64,000 nt of DNA from Apostichopus japonicus (lineage: Eukaryota; Echinodermata; Holothuroidea; Aspidochirotida; Stichopodidae). The notes beneath the pieces were generated by a model. It made no database searches, was not told the origin of the DNA, and saw nothing but the letters and a program-made list of their open reading frames with translations. A program made the position numbers and the translations under genes. This document shows positions 51,601-64,000 of this stretch, piece after piece (position 1 is the stretch's first letter; every line of letters begins with the position of its first letter). The stretch is taken from positions 4,886,001 through 4,950,000 of the forward strand of contig NC_092561.1 in the NCBI RefSeq assembly GCF_037975245.1. The letters run 5' to 3'.

Positions 51601-54600
51601 AGTTCACGGAAATTGCGGTGGCCAGGGTGAATAGTTGTTGTTTTTATTGGTTTGTATAAGAAGTGTAGGATTAGTCCATCTATAGTGCCTTTGGTGCTAA
51701 ATTATATAACACAAGCAATTTTGTATAGCATGTTTGAAGGCTCTGAATTTGGTCTTTTACAAAATGCTAGGGTTTCTGTGTACAACCAACTGCTAATACA
51801 TATTTGGACTTGTACAGCAGTTTGACTATTTTGCAATGAGATACACGATGAATTATGTAATCTTGTACAGCAGTTTGACTATTTTGCGATGAGATACCCG
51901 ATGAATAATGCAATCTTGTACAGCAGTTTGACTATTTTGCGATGAGATACCCGATGAATAATGCAATCTTGTACAGCAGTTTGACTATTTTGCGATGATA
52001 TACCCGATGAAATATGCAATCTCCACAGGCTCATCGCGTCTCTCCTGACAATTGTCCGGCACCAATATTACATCATCAAAGGTTCCGGTCTAGCCTCGGA
52101 TCAAGTCGACAAGGACTTTGAGGGCGTCCAGAAGCAGGTGGAGGGAGTCAAGGAGGTAGCATGGGCTGATCAGAGCATACTGGAAGGAGCAGAGGTCGTA
52201 AACACTTCATCCGAAGGTCACGAGGAGGACAACAGTCTGAATTATTTGCTGGGACTACCAATCTTGAGATGCGAGATACAGTCACCAAGAGGTGAATAAG
52301 ATTTGAAAGCCAATCAGTTCTTTTATCTTCCTAAGATTTTCCGATTTTCCAACATGTAACCTTTTCAAGGAATATTCCATCGGTCACAGCTGACTTTTCA
52401 GAAGTTGTAAGTTTGCAGTACAAGGTTTATAAAAATTACATCCGCTAAAACGCTTGAAGATAAATTGCAGAAATTAACATTTTTGGGGGGTTCCAAGTGA
52501 TTGTGTCTGACAATGACAGAGTGACTGAATCCGTTTGCAACTTGAGGTGAAAAGGGTCATGGTTGTTCTTTATGATGTACAAAAGCTTTTCATTCATCAA
52601 AGAAAAATCGGCCTTACGTCTTTAGAAAGTTCAAATTTTAATGAGATATCTTGAGTACAATGATGGCCAAGCAATCAATCCATTTGTTTTGCATTTCAAG
52701 GGCAAATAATTGCAGAGTGGAGGATGATATAAGTAAGATGCCGACAAGGTGTTCCTTTTGTTTTTCTTAGAAAATTAGGTCGACATGGAATTATTTCAAT
52801 AAGAAATTATCAGAAATGGCGATATTTGCAGATGCCTTGGTCAGCCACATTTAGATGCACCATATCTACCTTAACTGTGCCTTTTTTCTGTGTAATTTTA
52901 CAGTACCAACACCTAAAAATAACAGGAGGCTGACTTTCCCTGCGAAAAGTGGATCACCTCAAGTTACAGAACACCCAAAATCAGGTTTGTGTCCTAATTT
53001 TGTGTCTATTTTTGTCAGAAATAAGAAATGTGGTACCATTCATATCTTTTATATCAAAGCAATGATTATAACTTTGGCTCCTCACTCTAGGACATTATTG
53101 TCCACATTCATTTAACATCCCACACAACATGTCCTTGAATAGTTTGTAATCGTACACTGTTAATATGTTATTTGAGGCCGTACAATTTTTTTTTTTTGGC
53201 TGGTATATTGGTATTTATATTGTTCCAAGGAGCTGTATTAATGATCTATGTGCTAAACTAGTTAGTTCAGTCACTTTGATAAATAAACCTGTGATGTCTA
53301 CAGGACAATTTGACAAAAGGTCAAAGTTGATATAACAAAAAATGTTATCTTCACCGATTGCAGGAGCTGATTTTGATGGACTACAACATATATTTTGTGC
53401 CTTAAAGCTATCCTCTCTATGAATATTTCAATGAATTAAAGCTTCACGAGATTGTTCTATTATACGCAAAACGAAGTCACGTGAAATTATGTGTTCCATA
53501 ACCCAAGCGGTCAGGAAGTCAAAGCCTTTCAAACAGTATGATGCAATACTTCATTTTCACTGAAATTGTTTGCCTCTGTAATGTTTGCTGGTTTTGGTTG
53601 TTCAGACACAGCTAGGGGGCATTTCTGAAAATCAGGTTTCAATATCTGTCTAACCCTTCTCTTCTGTCCCTTTGTGTTGAGTAGGGAAGTCTCAACCAAT
53701 TGCAGAAATCACAAGCACACCGACCGGCGTCGTGGACAGCGTCAGTTCGCACAGGAATCCATTTGCAACGTTATCCACGAATAGCCCGAACCTGGGACGT
53801 CAGCAAGTAACACTCGTCAAGTCCAAGGGAATTGAAGAAACCATTAAATCTGGATACGTTGAAAAGAAAACACCCCAGCATGGCAAAGTTAAAAGGTATG
53901 CAAGTTTCATTGAGTCACCATGTGTTTGAATAATGCTTGAGAATTGGTACAACAAAACAGTTGTCGGATATTCCTGAAGGAAGAGTATGGGATCTACTGC
54001 ATGCCAGTTTGAACAATTCCGTTTCAGTCACTGTTATCGAGGTGGGGGGGGGGAGCATTCTGGTCAAGTGGTCAAGGCAGTGGACTTGTGATCTAAGGTT
54101 ACAGGTTGAAGTCCTGGCCAGATCATTGGGTCATGGCCTTGGGCAAGGCACTTTATCTCCATTGCCTCTCTTCACCCAGGTGTATAAAAATAATTGTGTG
54201 CGCTGGTTTGTGGCTGCACCCTATGGGAATTCCCCCAGGGGACACGTGGATGTTGTGCCAAAGGAGAGATTGATTGAATTGTGTACAGTTTTGGTGTGTG
54301 GGTGTGACTTGTTACTAACGACCAGGGTTAAGTTGTAAAATCGTGTGAGAGGGCCTTGAACAAGACTGCAAACCTTCAACTTTAAGCTTTATTAATATTA
54401 GCAACTTTCATGACATAATCCTAAGCTCTCACAAGATACATATTTTATACTAGACAGCCATACCATAACATGTTTTAAAAGGAAAAGGTTGTTTTGTACC
54501 CTGTCTGTGACATCTCCTGGCTTGAACACAAAATTAGGTTTAAGTTTATCAAAACGGACCTTTGGAACCATTGGGAGGTCTGTGTCTTTTCTTTATAAGC

Positions 54601-56659
54601 AGGGTTTTTCTTCAACCTCTCACTTTATCTGCGGATGTTACTTTTTAGAGTTTGCCCAAGAAAGTAACCTTCCCCTGTACCAGATTTTTCTCTGCAACGA
54701 TAATTCTTTGTTTCTCTTCGACAGGGTTGCTAAAGAGAATAATCCCAGAAGGACAGCTCAACATCCTTACCACAGACGAAGTAGTCACGTCTTGGCGACA
54801 TCGACACCGGTCAGAGATAACAAGAACTTTGAATACTTACGGAAAAGTGGTCTGCCCTCTTTGATGGACCAAATGTCATGTAAGGCTGCTGTTGGAGTAC
54901 TGTAGATTTTCTGTCAAAGCTTCACACCCTTTTTTTCACACCATGTCTAGCTGAATGCTTCCTGTTGAAAGTTGTTTTTCTGTTGTGTGTCAAATGTGCA
55001 TCCACTACAGAGATTTTCAAGAAAATCTCTCCTTTTTTTTATCTGCATATTTCTGGGTACTTGGTCTAGCTGACTATCCAACAATCTGAAACTTTAACCT
55101 TTTGTAACCTGCAGAGAAAATTGGAGGTTCAAAGGAGTTGTGTTGGGGTGTGTGGTGGGGGGTGAGTGGAAAGTTAAATCTGGTACTTGACCAGTGCTTG
55201 TGGTTTATTTTGACTTTTCAACTCACCAATCAGCAGTCACTCTAAGTTTATGTTGCAGAGTTGTCTAAAGTCGATTCGAATCACTGTCAGAAATTTTTCT
55301 GACTCGAATCAAGATGTTGACTCCAGTTTACTATTATGTCTATGAGGAAGAATTTGAAAAATTCACTCAAAATGTGTTCTTTGCACTTTTCAAATTTGGG
55401 TTGTGGAAAAGCAAATAAAATTTGATGGGTTTTATTCGTGTCCATTTATATGCAAAAAGGTAATTGCAGACTTATTTTATGCAATTTTCGATTTCTTTTT
55501 TCTCTTTTTCGACCTGTGTTTTTTTCTTCAGCTTTGAAGGTGGCCAGACAGGTTCCATCTTATATGACCATGACGAAATCTGCAGCTGGTAAAAGAAGGG
55601 GCGAAACGGATGCAAAGAGGTACGTAATACAATTCTCAACCAATTTTGTCAGTGTGCATCTATGACATCACGCCTGTTTGCTTCAAGTTCACTTTGGTAG
55701 AACGTCAAATGTTGTTCTAGTCTTGAAAAAACGATATTTAGGTACTGCAATCAATCTTCACTAGGATGCTCAGAATGTCAATATGTTGCTCTCCCAGCAG
55801 TCAAAACTAAACTTCCCTCTAGACTTCCCTTTTAAAGGAAACAGACATTTATTGTAAAATACGATGTCTATGATATTAATGTTTCTCTCCTCATTTTTTT
55901 TTTATCCCGTCTCGTTTTGCAGAACTCTGCCAAAGAGAGTTTTATCCAAGTCTCACACCAGTGGCATCTTACAGACTACAGCGATCACATTGTGAGTTGA
56001 GATAACATTTCATCTCATGCATTTTATCTTTTTCATCTACATGCATTTTATCAATTTCATCTAGGAGGATTTTTTTTTAGAAAAAGTGGTGAAGGAACCT
56101 CTCAGCAAATTTTTGAGAGTCTCACATGACAGACTGAGCATAGCACCAAAGGCACCTAAGGAATGTAGAAAAGGTGAAAGTGGTATCATGTAGGTATGGG
56201 GGGGGTGGGGATATGGGAGGGGGGCTTGGGGTTGATGTTAGGAGGAAGAAAAGGATGCATAAGCTTGTAACCAAAAAGGTAACAATAATCCTCCTTATTC
56301 CTCTTACAAATTACTGTTTTCAAAATGATATCACATGAAGGAGCCAAGACTTGTAAGGGAGAGGGGGGGTGGGAGGAGGAGGGATTAAGAGAGGAAGGGA
56401 AGGAACATTGCTAAATTACAGTGGTACAGTCTAAATGGTCTAAATGATGAGTCTATGAGTTTTAATGTTACTTTTTCTTCGAAAATATCCAAAATTGAAG
56501 TAGCATAAAAATTAAATTGGTTTGATAGTAATGTCAGTTAACGGTCAACGATATTCATACAACATTAATTTTGTATACCTGTGTCACCCCTCTTTAATGA
56601 TTTTGTGTGATTTTGGTTTATTTCACAGGTCTGGCAACAATAACAAGTCTGTTTGCTGA
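42680..56659 (+). CDS. KIF18A: Kinesin-8, KIF18A-like, complete 18-exon gene
   Basis: Plus-end-directed motor that dampens kinetochore-microtubule dynamics and aligns mitotic chromosomes. Exons: 42680-43091, 43656-43816, 44808-44912, 45199-45309, 46161-46358, 47330-47427, 47949-48099, 48410-48501, 49063-49228, 50251-50406, 51332-51453, 52029-52291, 52904-52984, 53685-53895, 54725-54879, 55532-55619, 55923-55991, 56629-56659. They sum to 2670 nt (889 aa), close to vertebrate KIF18A, and every phase joins. Motor: P-loop GATGAGKT (about 142-149), switch [10 protein letters not shown] (252-260), switch II DLAGSE (288-293), basic kinesin-8 loop 2 ([13 protein letters not shown]), neck YANRTKDIK. 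Coiled coils follow, then a basic tail with [15 protein letters not shown] resembling the KIF18A C-terminus. K-E-V-A-W at about 632-636 fits a PP1-docking RVxF-type motif. KIF18B or KIF19 are less likely because of the tail. Confidence 0.9.
46961..47226 (+). repeat. Dispersed repeat R1, copy 2
   Basis: Second copy of the 37567-37830 sequence, located in intron 5 of the kinesin gene. Confidence 0.75.
49229..49550. repeat. Exact-looking 161-bp tandem duplication at the exon 9 donor
   Basis: Copies 49229-49389 and 49390-49550 both begin GTATAAACTGTTTATC and appear identical by eye. Copy 1 supplies the 5' splice site of exon 9 (AAAG|GTATAA). Copy 2 places a CA|GTATAA donor-like site 161 bp downstream. 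Confidence 0.9.
50426..50885. repeat. Pyrimidine-rich minisatellite (CTCCCATACCTTCTCCCACTT-type)
   Basis: About 460 bp of variable-length units built from CTCCCATACC and TTCTCCCACTTC, starting about 20 bp after the exon 10 donor. It lacks stop codons in the exon 10 frame for most of its length, which creates a spurious extended ORF. Confidence 0.88.
51811..52022. repeat. 53-bp tandem repeat, four copies, abutting exon 12
   Basis: TGTACAGCAGTTTGACTATT recurs at 51811, 51864, 51917 and 51970, exactly 53 bp apart. The last copy runs into the polypyrimidine/acceptor of exon 12 (AG at 52027-52028). Confidence 0.9.
54051..54386 (+). mobile_element. tRNA-derived SINE, family 2 (copy 2)
   Basis: Plus-strand copy of the element at 15885-16262, inside intron 14 of the kinesin gene. 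The head carries TGGTCAAGTGGTCAAGGC and a B-box-like GGTTGAAGTCC. The body carries the CTTCACCCAGGTGTAT block, and the element ends in the shared GCCTTGAACAAGACTG block. The 133-aa ORF reading through it is incidental. Confidence 0.75.
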
Positions 56660-57234
56660 CAAACATAACAAGAACTGTTCTCTGTGGCGGTGTTATCAAT
56701 GTTATTTATGCAAGATACAGACAAAGGAACAATGAAAAACGGTCATCATGTAACCATGGTGATAACATTAACCCAATTTTATAACTAGAGTTCATAGCTC
56801 GGACAACATGCAAGGAACTGATAACATATTTTAAGACTTGCAAAACACTTTGAGAATACTGTCATTTAAAAGAAATATTTTCTGGTCTTCTTAAGTCTGT
56901 GTTTTACATTTGATTTTCAAGTTTGAAGAAACCAGGCATGTAGTATTGACACTTTTGGAATTCCCCTCGACAAAGAGGTCTGTGTGTTTATGAAAATCAT
57001 TTCGGCTCTCCCTAATTATACAGCGATTTTACCATTTCATTTTAGAAGACTTGGATCATAACATTACTGAAAATATTTTCTGTCGGCCTTGTACAAAGCT
57101 AAAAAGTCTAGCACAAAATATCACCCACCCCAAAAAGAGTTTCCTGTAAGTGGAGACATGTTTGGTCATTTTAATTATTGCCATGTAGATACCATACATA
57201 AAGTTGAAAAAGAAGACTGTACATAAATATCCAA

Positions 57235-57240
57235 ATTAAA
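57235..57240 (+). terminator. Candidate poly(A) signal ATTAAA of the kinesin gene
   Basis: ATTAAA about 575 nt past the stop codon. No closer AATAAA was noticed. Hexamer evidence only. Confidence 0.3.
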
Positions 57241-57395
57241 CTTTTTAAGTTGAATTAATTTAATGTATAGTTAATATTCAATTTCTGGGTGTTTTGTAAT
57301 AATAGCTTTGTACAAGACTAGAAGAATTCGTTCATTAATTACTTCTACATGAAGTGAGTCAGTTGTTCTTCCAAGCTAATACAGAACCTTTCACT

Positions 57396-57398
<3 letters not shown>

Positions 57399-57447
<49 letters not shown>
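57399..57447. repeat. (AT)n microsatellite
   Basis: About 24 AT units. Confidence 0.97.
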
Positions 57448-57451
<4 letters not shown>

Positions 57452-58500
57452 ATAACTGCATGAATTTGTAGGAAGATCCCTCTGGTTATTTAGACTTTTT
57501 ACATTATTATCAGATTGCTGGGGCAAGGCAAGGGAATTTAAAAGCCAACCATTGGGACAGATATGGGGCAAGGGGAAGATTTGAATTCGGCCCATGAACA
57601 ACAAAAACTTGGCTCGCAAAGTCACAATCTGTCAGTCTTGCACTAAACCTACAGGTTAAACCAGCCTTTAATTTTAAGGGCCCTATAGGGTTTTGTTCAC
57701 CCTTTCTCCCAATCTAGTGAGGCAAATTTTGGTTTTCGGCTAGCCCCTTGTTCCAATCCATGTTGATCTCTCAGGCCCCTAGCATAAGATTAACTGAGAT
57801 TTGGGGAATTTGTGGGGGGTTGTGAAAGGCATAGAGGGGCTATTGTCTATGAGGATAAAGTAATACTTGGTTAGGGGGTGGGAGTGTATATGTGTAAATA
57901 TTACAATAGTAAATTAACTTTACTTCACGCACATTGTGATCCAAGTCAAGGCGATACCATAATAGTCACAGGTAAAATATTATACTATTCTTCTGCTATA
58001 GCATAGGCTAGCTAGCTAGCCTATCATATAGGTCAGCAATAGTTGTTAGATTCATTCTTTCCTGTAACTCGTGAATCACTCAATTTTATATGAGGCAGAT
58101 ATTTCTCTCTCTCTCTTCTTTTCTCTTTTTAAGTTTTTTTGTAATAAAATAATCACGTTATTTGCCATCTTATTCTCTTCTTTTGTACTATATTCTTGCA
58201 CACATGAAAGATTATCAGCAGTAAATAAAATACAAATTATCAAATACAATTGTTTTTTGTTGTGGGTTTTTTTTGTATTTCGTGGGTTTGTCTGTCAAAA
58301 TAAATCGTCTTGTGTTACTTTAGGAAAATCCTTTCATTTTTACGCACTCGTATGACAGACTGTTCGTTTGATATTACGTTTATCGTTTCTGTTTCATTTA
58401 TAAACATTTATCAGTTTCTCATTTTACGACTATTTCTCCGCAGTCGGGCATTAATATGAGTACAAGTAGAATGCTCCTTGATATGTATGTATGTATGTAT

Positions 58501-58718
58501 TTTAGATCCTCCTGCAAGCAGGAACTGGCGAAGAAGCCATCATTGGCTTATCAAAGCCGCAAGCTGACCGAAGTCAGTCTCTTAGATTAATATTTAACGT
58601 CCATGAATATGAATTGTTAACAACTATGTAACTGGACGACATATATTAATCTTGGAGTGACTCGAAGTCGAGACCTTATGGTTGAAAGGCACCGGCGTTA
58701 ACCAATGAGCTAACACTC
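58501..58718 (-). mobile_element. tRNA-derived SINE, family 1 (copy 2)
   Basis: Second copy of the element at 1131-1358, same orientation, with the same tRNA-like promoter head (minus strand) and body. It ends beside a short GTAT/ATAC repeat at about 58484-58500, which reads as an ATAC-type 3' tail on the element strand. Confidence 0.8.
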
Positions 58719-61700
58719 ATTATGATATGATCACGAGGTACAAGGCCTTACGAGCGAATACGAGAAACTTAATCTCAACTAACATGTAAAGTTTTTTCTA
58801 GATTTCCAAAATGCCCAGCGAATGAGTACAAATCGACGCAAATGAGTACTCAGGGGGCATAAGCTATGCTTGAATACGCACAAGGATAAGGTCGGCTCTC
58901 TCTGTGAATCGATTCAAAGTGATTTTGTATCATGACAACGAAAACCATTAGAAGGTGATAAAGCATATTTTGAGTCGATTTGTAAGATTTCCTTAAAGCT
59001 TTACGAAACTCATACTTCATAAGATTGACTAATCGGGTTTCATTGCAATATAGTAAGATATTGTTTTGGGATTTTCTTTTAAGCTAAGCCATACCTTTCA
59101 TTCATATTCCATCGAATGAATGAAAATGATTTTATTCCCGGATAGAGGGCAGTAGAGTAAAAAGTTGAACCAGCTTTGCCTGTAAGACGTAACATCCAGT
59201 GATAAAAATGCCTACCTCACTTGAGAAAGTGGTCAGATGCTGGGGTCCGTCGGATGGGGAGGTTAAATGGCAGTCCCGGGAGCAGGAATGGGAGCGAATT
59301 CACACCCCTGCCCGTTATCCTCTAAACACTTATCGAAAAGAGGTTGAAATAATTCGGTATTCATCCACCATCTACCAACGGATAGGGTCTCAAATAATCT
59401 ACTGTAAGGTTTCATGATCATTTTGGTCTCTAAAGTATATACGGGTCGCCACGTTCGTTGCTACAGAAACCTTCGAGACCCATGCCGGACCCTGGGGACA
59501 ATTACGTCACATGAGCACATGGCCTCGTTTGTACCCTTCGTTTTGTAGGAAAGTGCATTTGTAAACATAGCCACTTCTGTCAGGCTGTTGTTTGGAAGGA
59601 ATAAACACAACCCTGCCCGGGTTGGAGAGAGTACATGTTGATAGAGCAAATGACTTGTATTGCTGCATGTATTTTGAACGAATTACAGCTCTTGCTAATT
59701 TGTTTTACTCCGCATTCGGGATTGTGGTAAGGGCGTCACCTCACAGTAAACGACATTATTCATATATCGAATCATTCACACGACAACTGAAAATGTTGCA
59801 CACAGCAGGTACAAAGTGAATCCTTTAACAGGTGCCCTTGGGATAAACCTTTCAATAAATTCATTTTCTCTGTCTAAATTTTTCAATGCATCATTTTGTA
59901 TATTTTCTCTGACGGGTCTCCAGGCTTCTCATTGCTTATCTACAAGCTCGAGCGATTGTTAAATCTTGATAAAGCTCTCTAAAAGGAAAAATGCAAGAAA
60001 GATCCGTATATCTTTAACAGATGGTAATAAAGAAAATCCCTCCGTCCCCTAATTTGCAAGAAATGTAAATTAGGGTATAGTTGCTACGCAACGGATCTTG
60101 AAAAAGGCACTTATCGTAACTGATAATTGTAATCCATCATTCACGTGCATGGCCACATGCATGTGTTCACAAAGTATAATACATGAAAGAATTCATTTTT
60201 AGACCAGAGAATGAATCACAATCACAATCGAATACTGGGGCTAAATACAGCCTATATCTAATGAACCGTGATGAACACAGGACACATACATACATATACG
60301 ACGTGGCAAACACAGCGGAACAATTATAGTTAAGTGATAAAACAGACCTTAGAATTGTGATGAAAATATTCCTGTCAAACAGCTTTGGGATAGTAATTTC
60401 TCGTGATCTTCAACCTTTTACTGATATGGGGGGAACTTTTGAAGTTTTGATATTATACGTGTGGTAGAGACATTATAGCTAGGATGTAAAGTATATCTTT
60501 CAACTGCTTCACCTCGTGATGACCCACAAGGTTACGGCTGATGGATTCAATGCATCCTATCGCGCCAAAAAATAATAATAATAATAACAATCAGTAAAAA
60601 GATCCATGCCATGGTCAACCTGTTGTTTTTATTGCTCCGGGTATACTATTTTATGGTAATTAATATGAAATGAGATACGGTTAAGTGATCAAAAACTAAT
60701 TGAATTACATTACATATTTTGTTGTATACACTGAAAGCGTATACGCAGGAGCGACGGAATCGGAGGACGGGGGGGGGGGGGGGGGGTTGGGTACAATATT
60801 GGTGGGGCAGTGGGACATGTGAAATTTGTTGTTACAAAGTAATCTCAAAACTTTCCAACGAAACAGATCGTCTGTCCATTCTCTACCAGAAATTCGAAGG
60901 GCACCTTTAATTATTATGGGCAATCTTTTCTTAATTGATTAAGGAAGAGGTACTGTTTAAAATAACAATAGGGCACAATTTCATTACAAACATACAAAGT
61001 GTCCTTTGGTTCCATATACCATAAGAGGTCAGTTCTAATTTATGAGGTTTTCACAAGATCGGGATATGGGCAAGGCCCCCTCTCACCAGACTCCACTTCC
61101 TAAATGTACACCCATTATTACCTGCGCTGCAATTTCGTGCGCGAGTGGAGGCAATTATGATCTCTCACCGCAAGCCAAAAGTTATGTTATAGTCAAAACT
61201 GTTTTATATTACCATATTTTATGGCGGGGGAGATGGTAAACATGCCGTCAATCTACCGAATAAAGCAAACAAACAAACAGTCCCTGTGGCATATGTATTA
61301 AGTAGGAAGGCTAAGGAGCGCCTAGTGTGCCATAAGTCCTGAAATCGACATTAAGTCGAATTAAATCGATATATGTCTGTTTTTCGTGGTTTCATTGGAC
61401 GACCAGTGTCACATGTTGTTTTCTAGCGTTTTATGGGTCTAAGGGGGAGGGGGTGAGACATTTTTGATTAATTGGTGTAATATTTTGCAACTTGAAGTAA
61501 CTTTTTGTTCAAGAATTTTCGGGCTTAGTCTGTCCGATATTTATGTTTTTAATAGAGGCAGATGAAGTTGTTGTTTGAGTTTTTTAACACTACAAATCGC
61601 ATATGGGGTGCCCCTGGGAGCACGATTTTGATGGTGATGGCACGTGCCCCCATGCCACCCCCTGGCGACGCCACTGAATAGCCTAAAGGGAATTTTTTAT

Positions 61701-63801
61701 GTTGCTGTATAAGGAGTCAGAGTGACACCATGCTCCTATTCAAATGATCTCAAAGGTGCGTGTACGTGGTAGGGGTGTGTTGGGAATGAACAGTAGGCCC
61801 ATGTGAGGGTCAGAGCAAAACAAGGAGCCTAGTAAAGGAAGGGGTGTGGCCATGGTAAATTCTGATCCTATTTAGACTGTAAAATACTGGTATAGGTCTA
61901 TTATATGGTCAAAGGTCGCAAGGTAATAACTTTTAAATTCTCTTGAATTTTGTTTGAGTTTTAAGCCGGTGGTGGGTGGATAGGGGGTGGTGGCGGTGTA
62001 CATACAGAGGAGTGGCCTAGTTATGCCCCAACTGAATGTATTAAATTCTCCGACTGAACCCCCCCCCCCCCCCAACTAACGACGGAGGTTGGGGCCATTG
62101 TCTCCCTCCCCTTTCCCCTTTCCTCTTTTGAACACGCTACAAAATCAATTAACTTAGATTAAGACAAGTAGCAATTATGTGTTTGTTTCGGAGTTTGAAC
62201 TATATACGGAAATTTTCATTCAACGGCAATATCTATGGAATTTTCATATCTCTCTTTCTGTAGAAAAAGTGGAGAAATGAATTCATTTTCTCAAAACAGC
62301 GTATCGCATCCGTTCCACACCGTCTCCTTCCTTCCTTTCTAACCTATCAAAGTGGTAAAAGCTTTTTTAGAAAATATAGATATCAACCAAACAAAAATTA
62401 CAATCGACTTCATATCAAGGTTACTATTGTCATTTATTTTGATTTATTTGATCTTGCAGATATACTCTAAATAACTGACAGAATGACAGTGTTAAGAAAT
62501 AACGCAAGTTACGTCATCTTCAACATACAAAATATTGAAAAGGTTAATTTATACACTAAATTAATTTGAACAAAATCGAGAAGCTCGATATTTTTCTTCC
62601 AAAAGATGAAAATAAGAATACTAAGAATAGTAAACATACATGGAGTTGACCTGAACATCATTGTAGCCTAATACAAGGCATTCTTAAAGAAGAACATCAG
62701 TTTTTTTCGAAATAATTGCACAAGGTTTCGCAGTTTAACAGAAGAAGGAAACTTTGGTTATTATTAGAAACGTACCGACGCACTAATGTCAAAACTGAAT
62801 TTCTGTGTTTGCACAATTTTGGAATTGAAGCTGAGATATCACATCGCCCAGCCCTTGCAGAATACAACAATTTAAACGATGAGACGAGATGTTTGAGATA
62901 TGTGGGGTGGGGTGACGCGGAGGGGGGGTGTTGGTAGTGGGTTGAATAATATGACAATACGAAGACAAATTTCAAGTCGAAACAACTATTGTATACTATC
63001 TCTTTCTTTTTCATTTGCGGGTTTATCAAACCAGCTGCTTTCACGAGAGCAAATATCCAGATAATTAAAACCATTAAAATTTTGAATTTTTAAATTGTCC
63101 CCACAGCTACTCTTTTTCTATAAGTTGGCGAACTGTATTAATTCATTAAACCGTATACACGTCACCTGCACAATACCTACTAGATACCATGAAAACGAAA
63201 TTTGAAGATTTGTATACAGGTGTTGTACATAAATGAAACAATCAAATGTGGACGACTCCGTCACCCGTATTGCTTCGATTGAAAACTTGACTTGAATTTT
63301 CGAGTGCAATAATACTTGAATATGTAGATTTTCTTTTGACCGTCCACACAGGAAATGAATAGCAAAACAGAAAAAAATTGATTTGATAACATCATACGTT
63401 GTACCCAACCATGTCTAGAGGAGAAACATAATCATCTCGAGAACGCAACACATTCTAGACGAACATCTAAATGGGACATGACGTCTTAACTACATCTGCC
63501 CATATAAACGCCCCTCCCCCCCCCTTCCCTACACCACCCGAACCATTTTAATAATTATCCTTTTACTTCACGTGAAATAATCTAGCCGCATGTTGCAACG
63601 TTTCAAATTCACGCACGATTTATGTTTACAGAATGCAATTGGTATCAATTTTTTTTTCAGGCTGCAAGACCAAACAAAACAGTTAGTGTTTGGCTTGCAA
63701 CTATAACAGCAATGTTAGGTTTTTATTGGAAGGAGAGGGGCGTTCAGTTCGATAGAAATTATAGTTTGTGATGGAGAGTTCAAATATGTTATTTTACTAA
63801 C
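58719..63801. other. Distal spacer without recognised genes
   Basis: Holds poly-G/poly-C runs (60770-60786, 62050-62064, 63511-63524) and a G-rich block at about 60765-61015 related to 22870-23700. A CCTGGCGACGCCACTG at about 61662-61677 looks like the right end of an hAT-type element whose left end I could not find. The short ORFs here (for example near 59199-59417 and 62697-63074) show no recognisable domain and no convincing splice context. Confidence 0.4.
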
Positions 63802-64000
63802 CAGTGGCGTAGGAAGGTACTTTTGAGTGGGGGGGGGGGCTGAAGACTGATGGCCGGCCTGGGGGAGGGGTCTAAGGGGAGGGGGTGTCCCCCTCCCCTT
63901 TGGAATTTTTTGCATTTCCAGGTGGCCTCAGATGCAATTTGGTGCAATATAGCACACTTCAACACCCACTCCATTTTGTAAACTTAATTTTGTATTTTCA
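63802..64000 (+). mobile_element. hAT-type MITE (G-rich family, copy 3), truncated by window end
   Basis: Begins CAGTGGCGTAGGAAGG and runs collinear with the complement of 4031-4387 until the sequence stops. The four-run G-quadruplex motif is at 63861-63885. The presumptive left target octamer is TTACTAAC (63794-63801); the right copy lies outside the window. Confidence 0.85.

Noticed and set aside
61600..61690. hAT-type element right end CCTGGCGACGCCACTG
   Set aside because: No left end or duplicated octamer was located upstream, so no element boundary can be claimed.

Overview
This is a eukaryotic (animal) genomic window. It is AT-rich and intron-rich, with GT-AG introns and many short non-autonomous transposons, tRNA-derived SINEs and microsatellites. 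Nothing prokaryotic is present (no operons, Shine-Dalgarno sites or CRISPR arrays). Gene content and repeat types fit a marine invertebrate, and an echinoderm or other invertebrate deuterostome is my best guess. The species cannot be fixed from the sequence alone.

Layout. (1) 1-2509, + strand: the last three coding exons of the PI3K-related kinase SMG1, ending in its FATC domain. (2) 2510-10114: intergenic, with a GATTAAAC-flanked hAT-type MITE, a degenerate CAACATGTTG repeat field and a TTAA-flanked foldback MITE. (3) 10115-17964, - strand: a three-exon galactose-3-O-sulfotransferase-like (Gal3ST) gene encoding a 496-residue type II membrane protein. Its first intron holds an hAT-type element nested inside a relative, plus a SINE. 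(4) 17965-26389: repeat-rich spacer with a 48/96-bp palindrome-rich minisatellite about 0.7 kb upstream of that gene, SINEs and MITEs, and one orphan exon candidate. (5) 26390-32611, - strand: a second Gal3ST-like gene of four coding exons encoding about 878 residues with TWO complete sulfotransferase domains in tandem behind one membrane anchor. A single 1287-bp exon carries the C-terminal half of domain 1, a linker and the N-terminal half of domain 2. (6) 32626-42679: intergenic, with paired TTAA-flanked elements, a long (AT)n tract, a decayed SAP-domain ORF of a multicopy family and G-quadruplex-bearing MITEs. (7) 42680-56659, + strand: a complete 18-exon kinesin-8 gene (KIF18A-like, 889 residues) whose intron phases all join in frame. 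(8) 56660-64000: repeats and unannotated sequence, with an hAT-type MITE cut off by the window end.

SMG1 (nonsense-mediated decay), the sulfotransferases (Golgi sulfation of galactose-containing glycans) and KIF18A (mitotic chromosome alignment) show no functional linkage. The biologically most notable item is the tandem sulfotransferase cluster with its two-domain member. The densest unexplained structure lies in the transposon and minisatellite layer between the genes. All exon models come from reading splice sites, frame and phase by eye. No alignment or transcript data were available.
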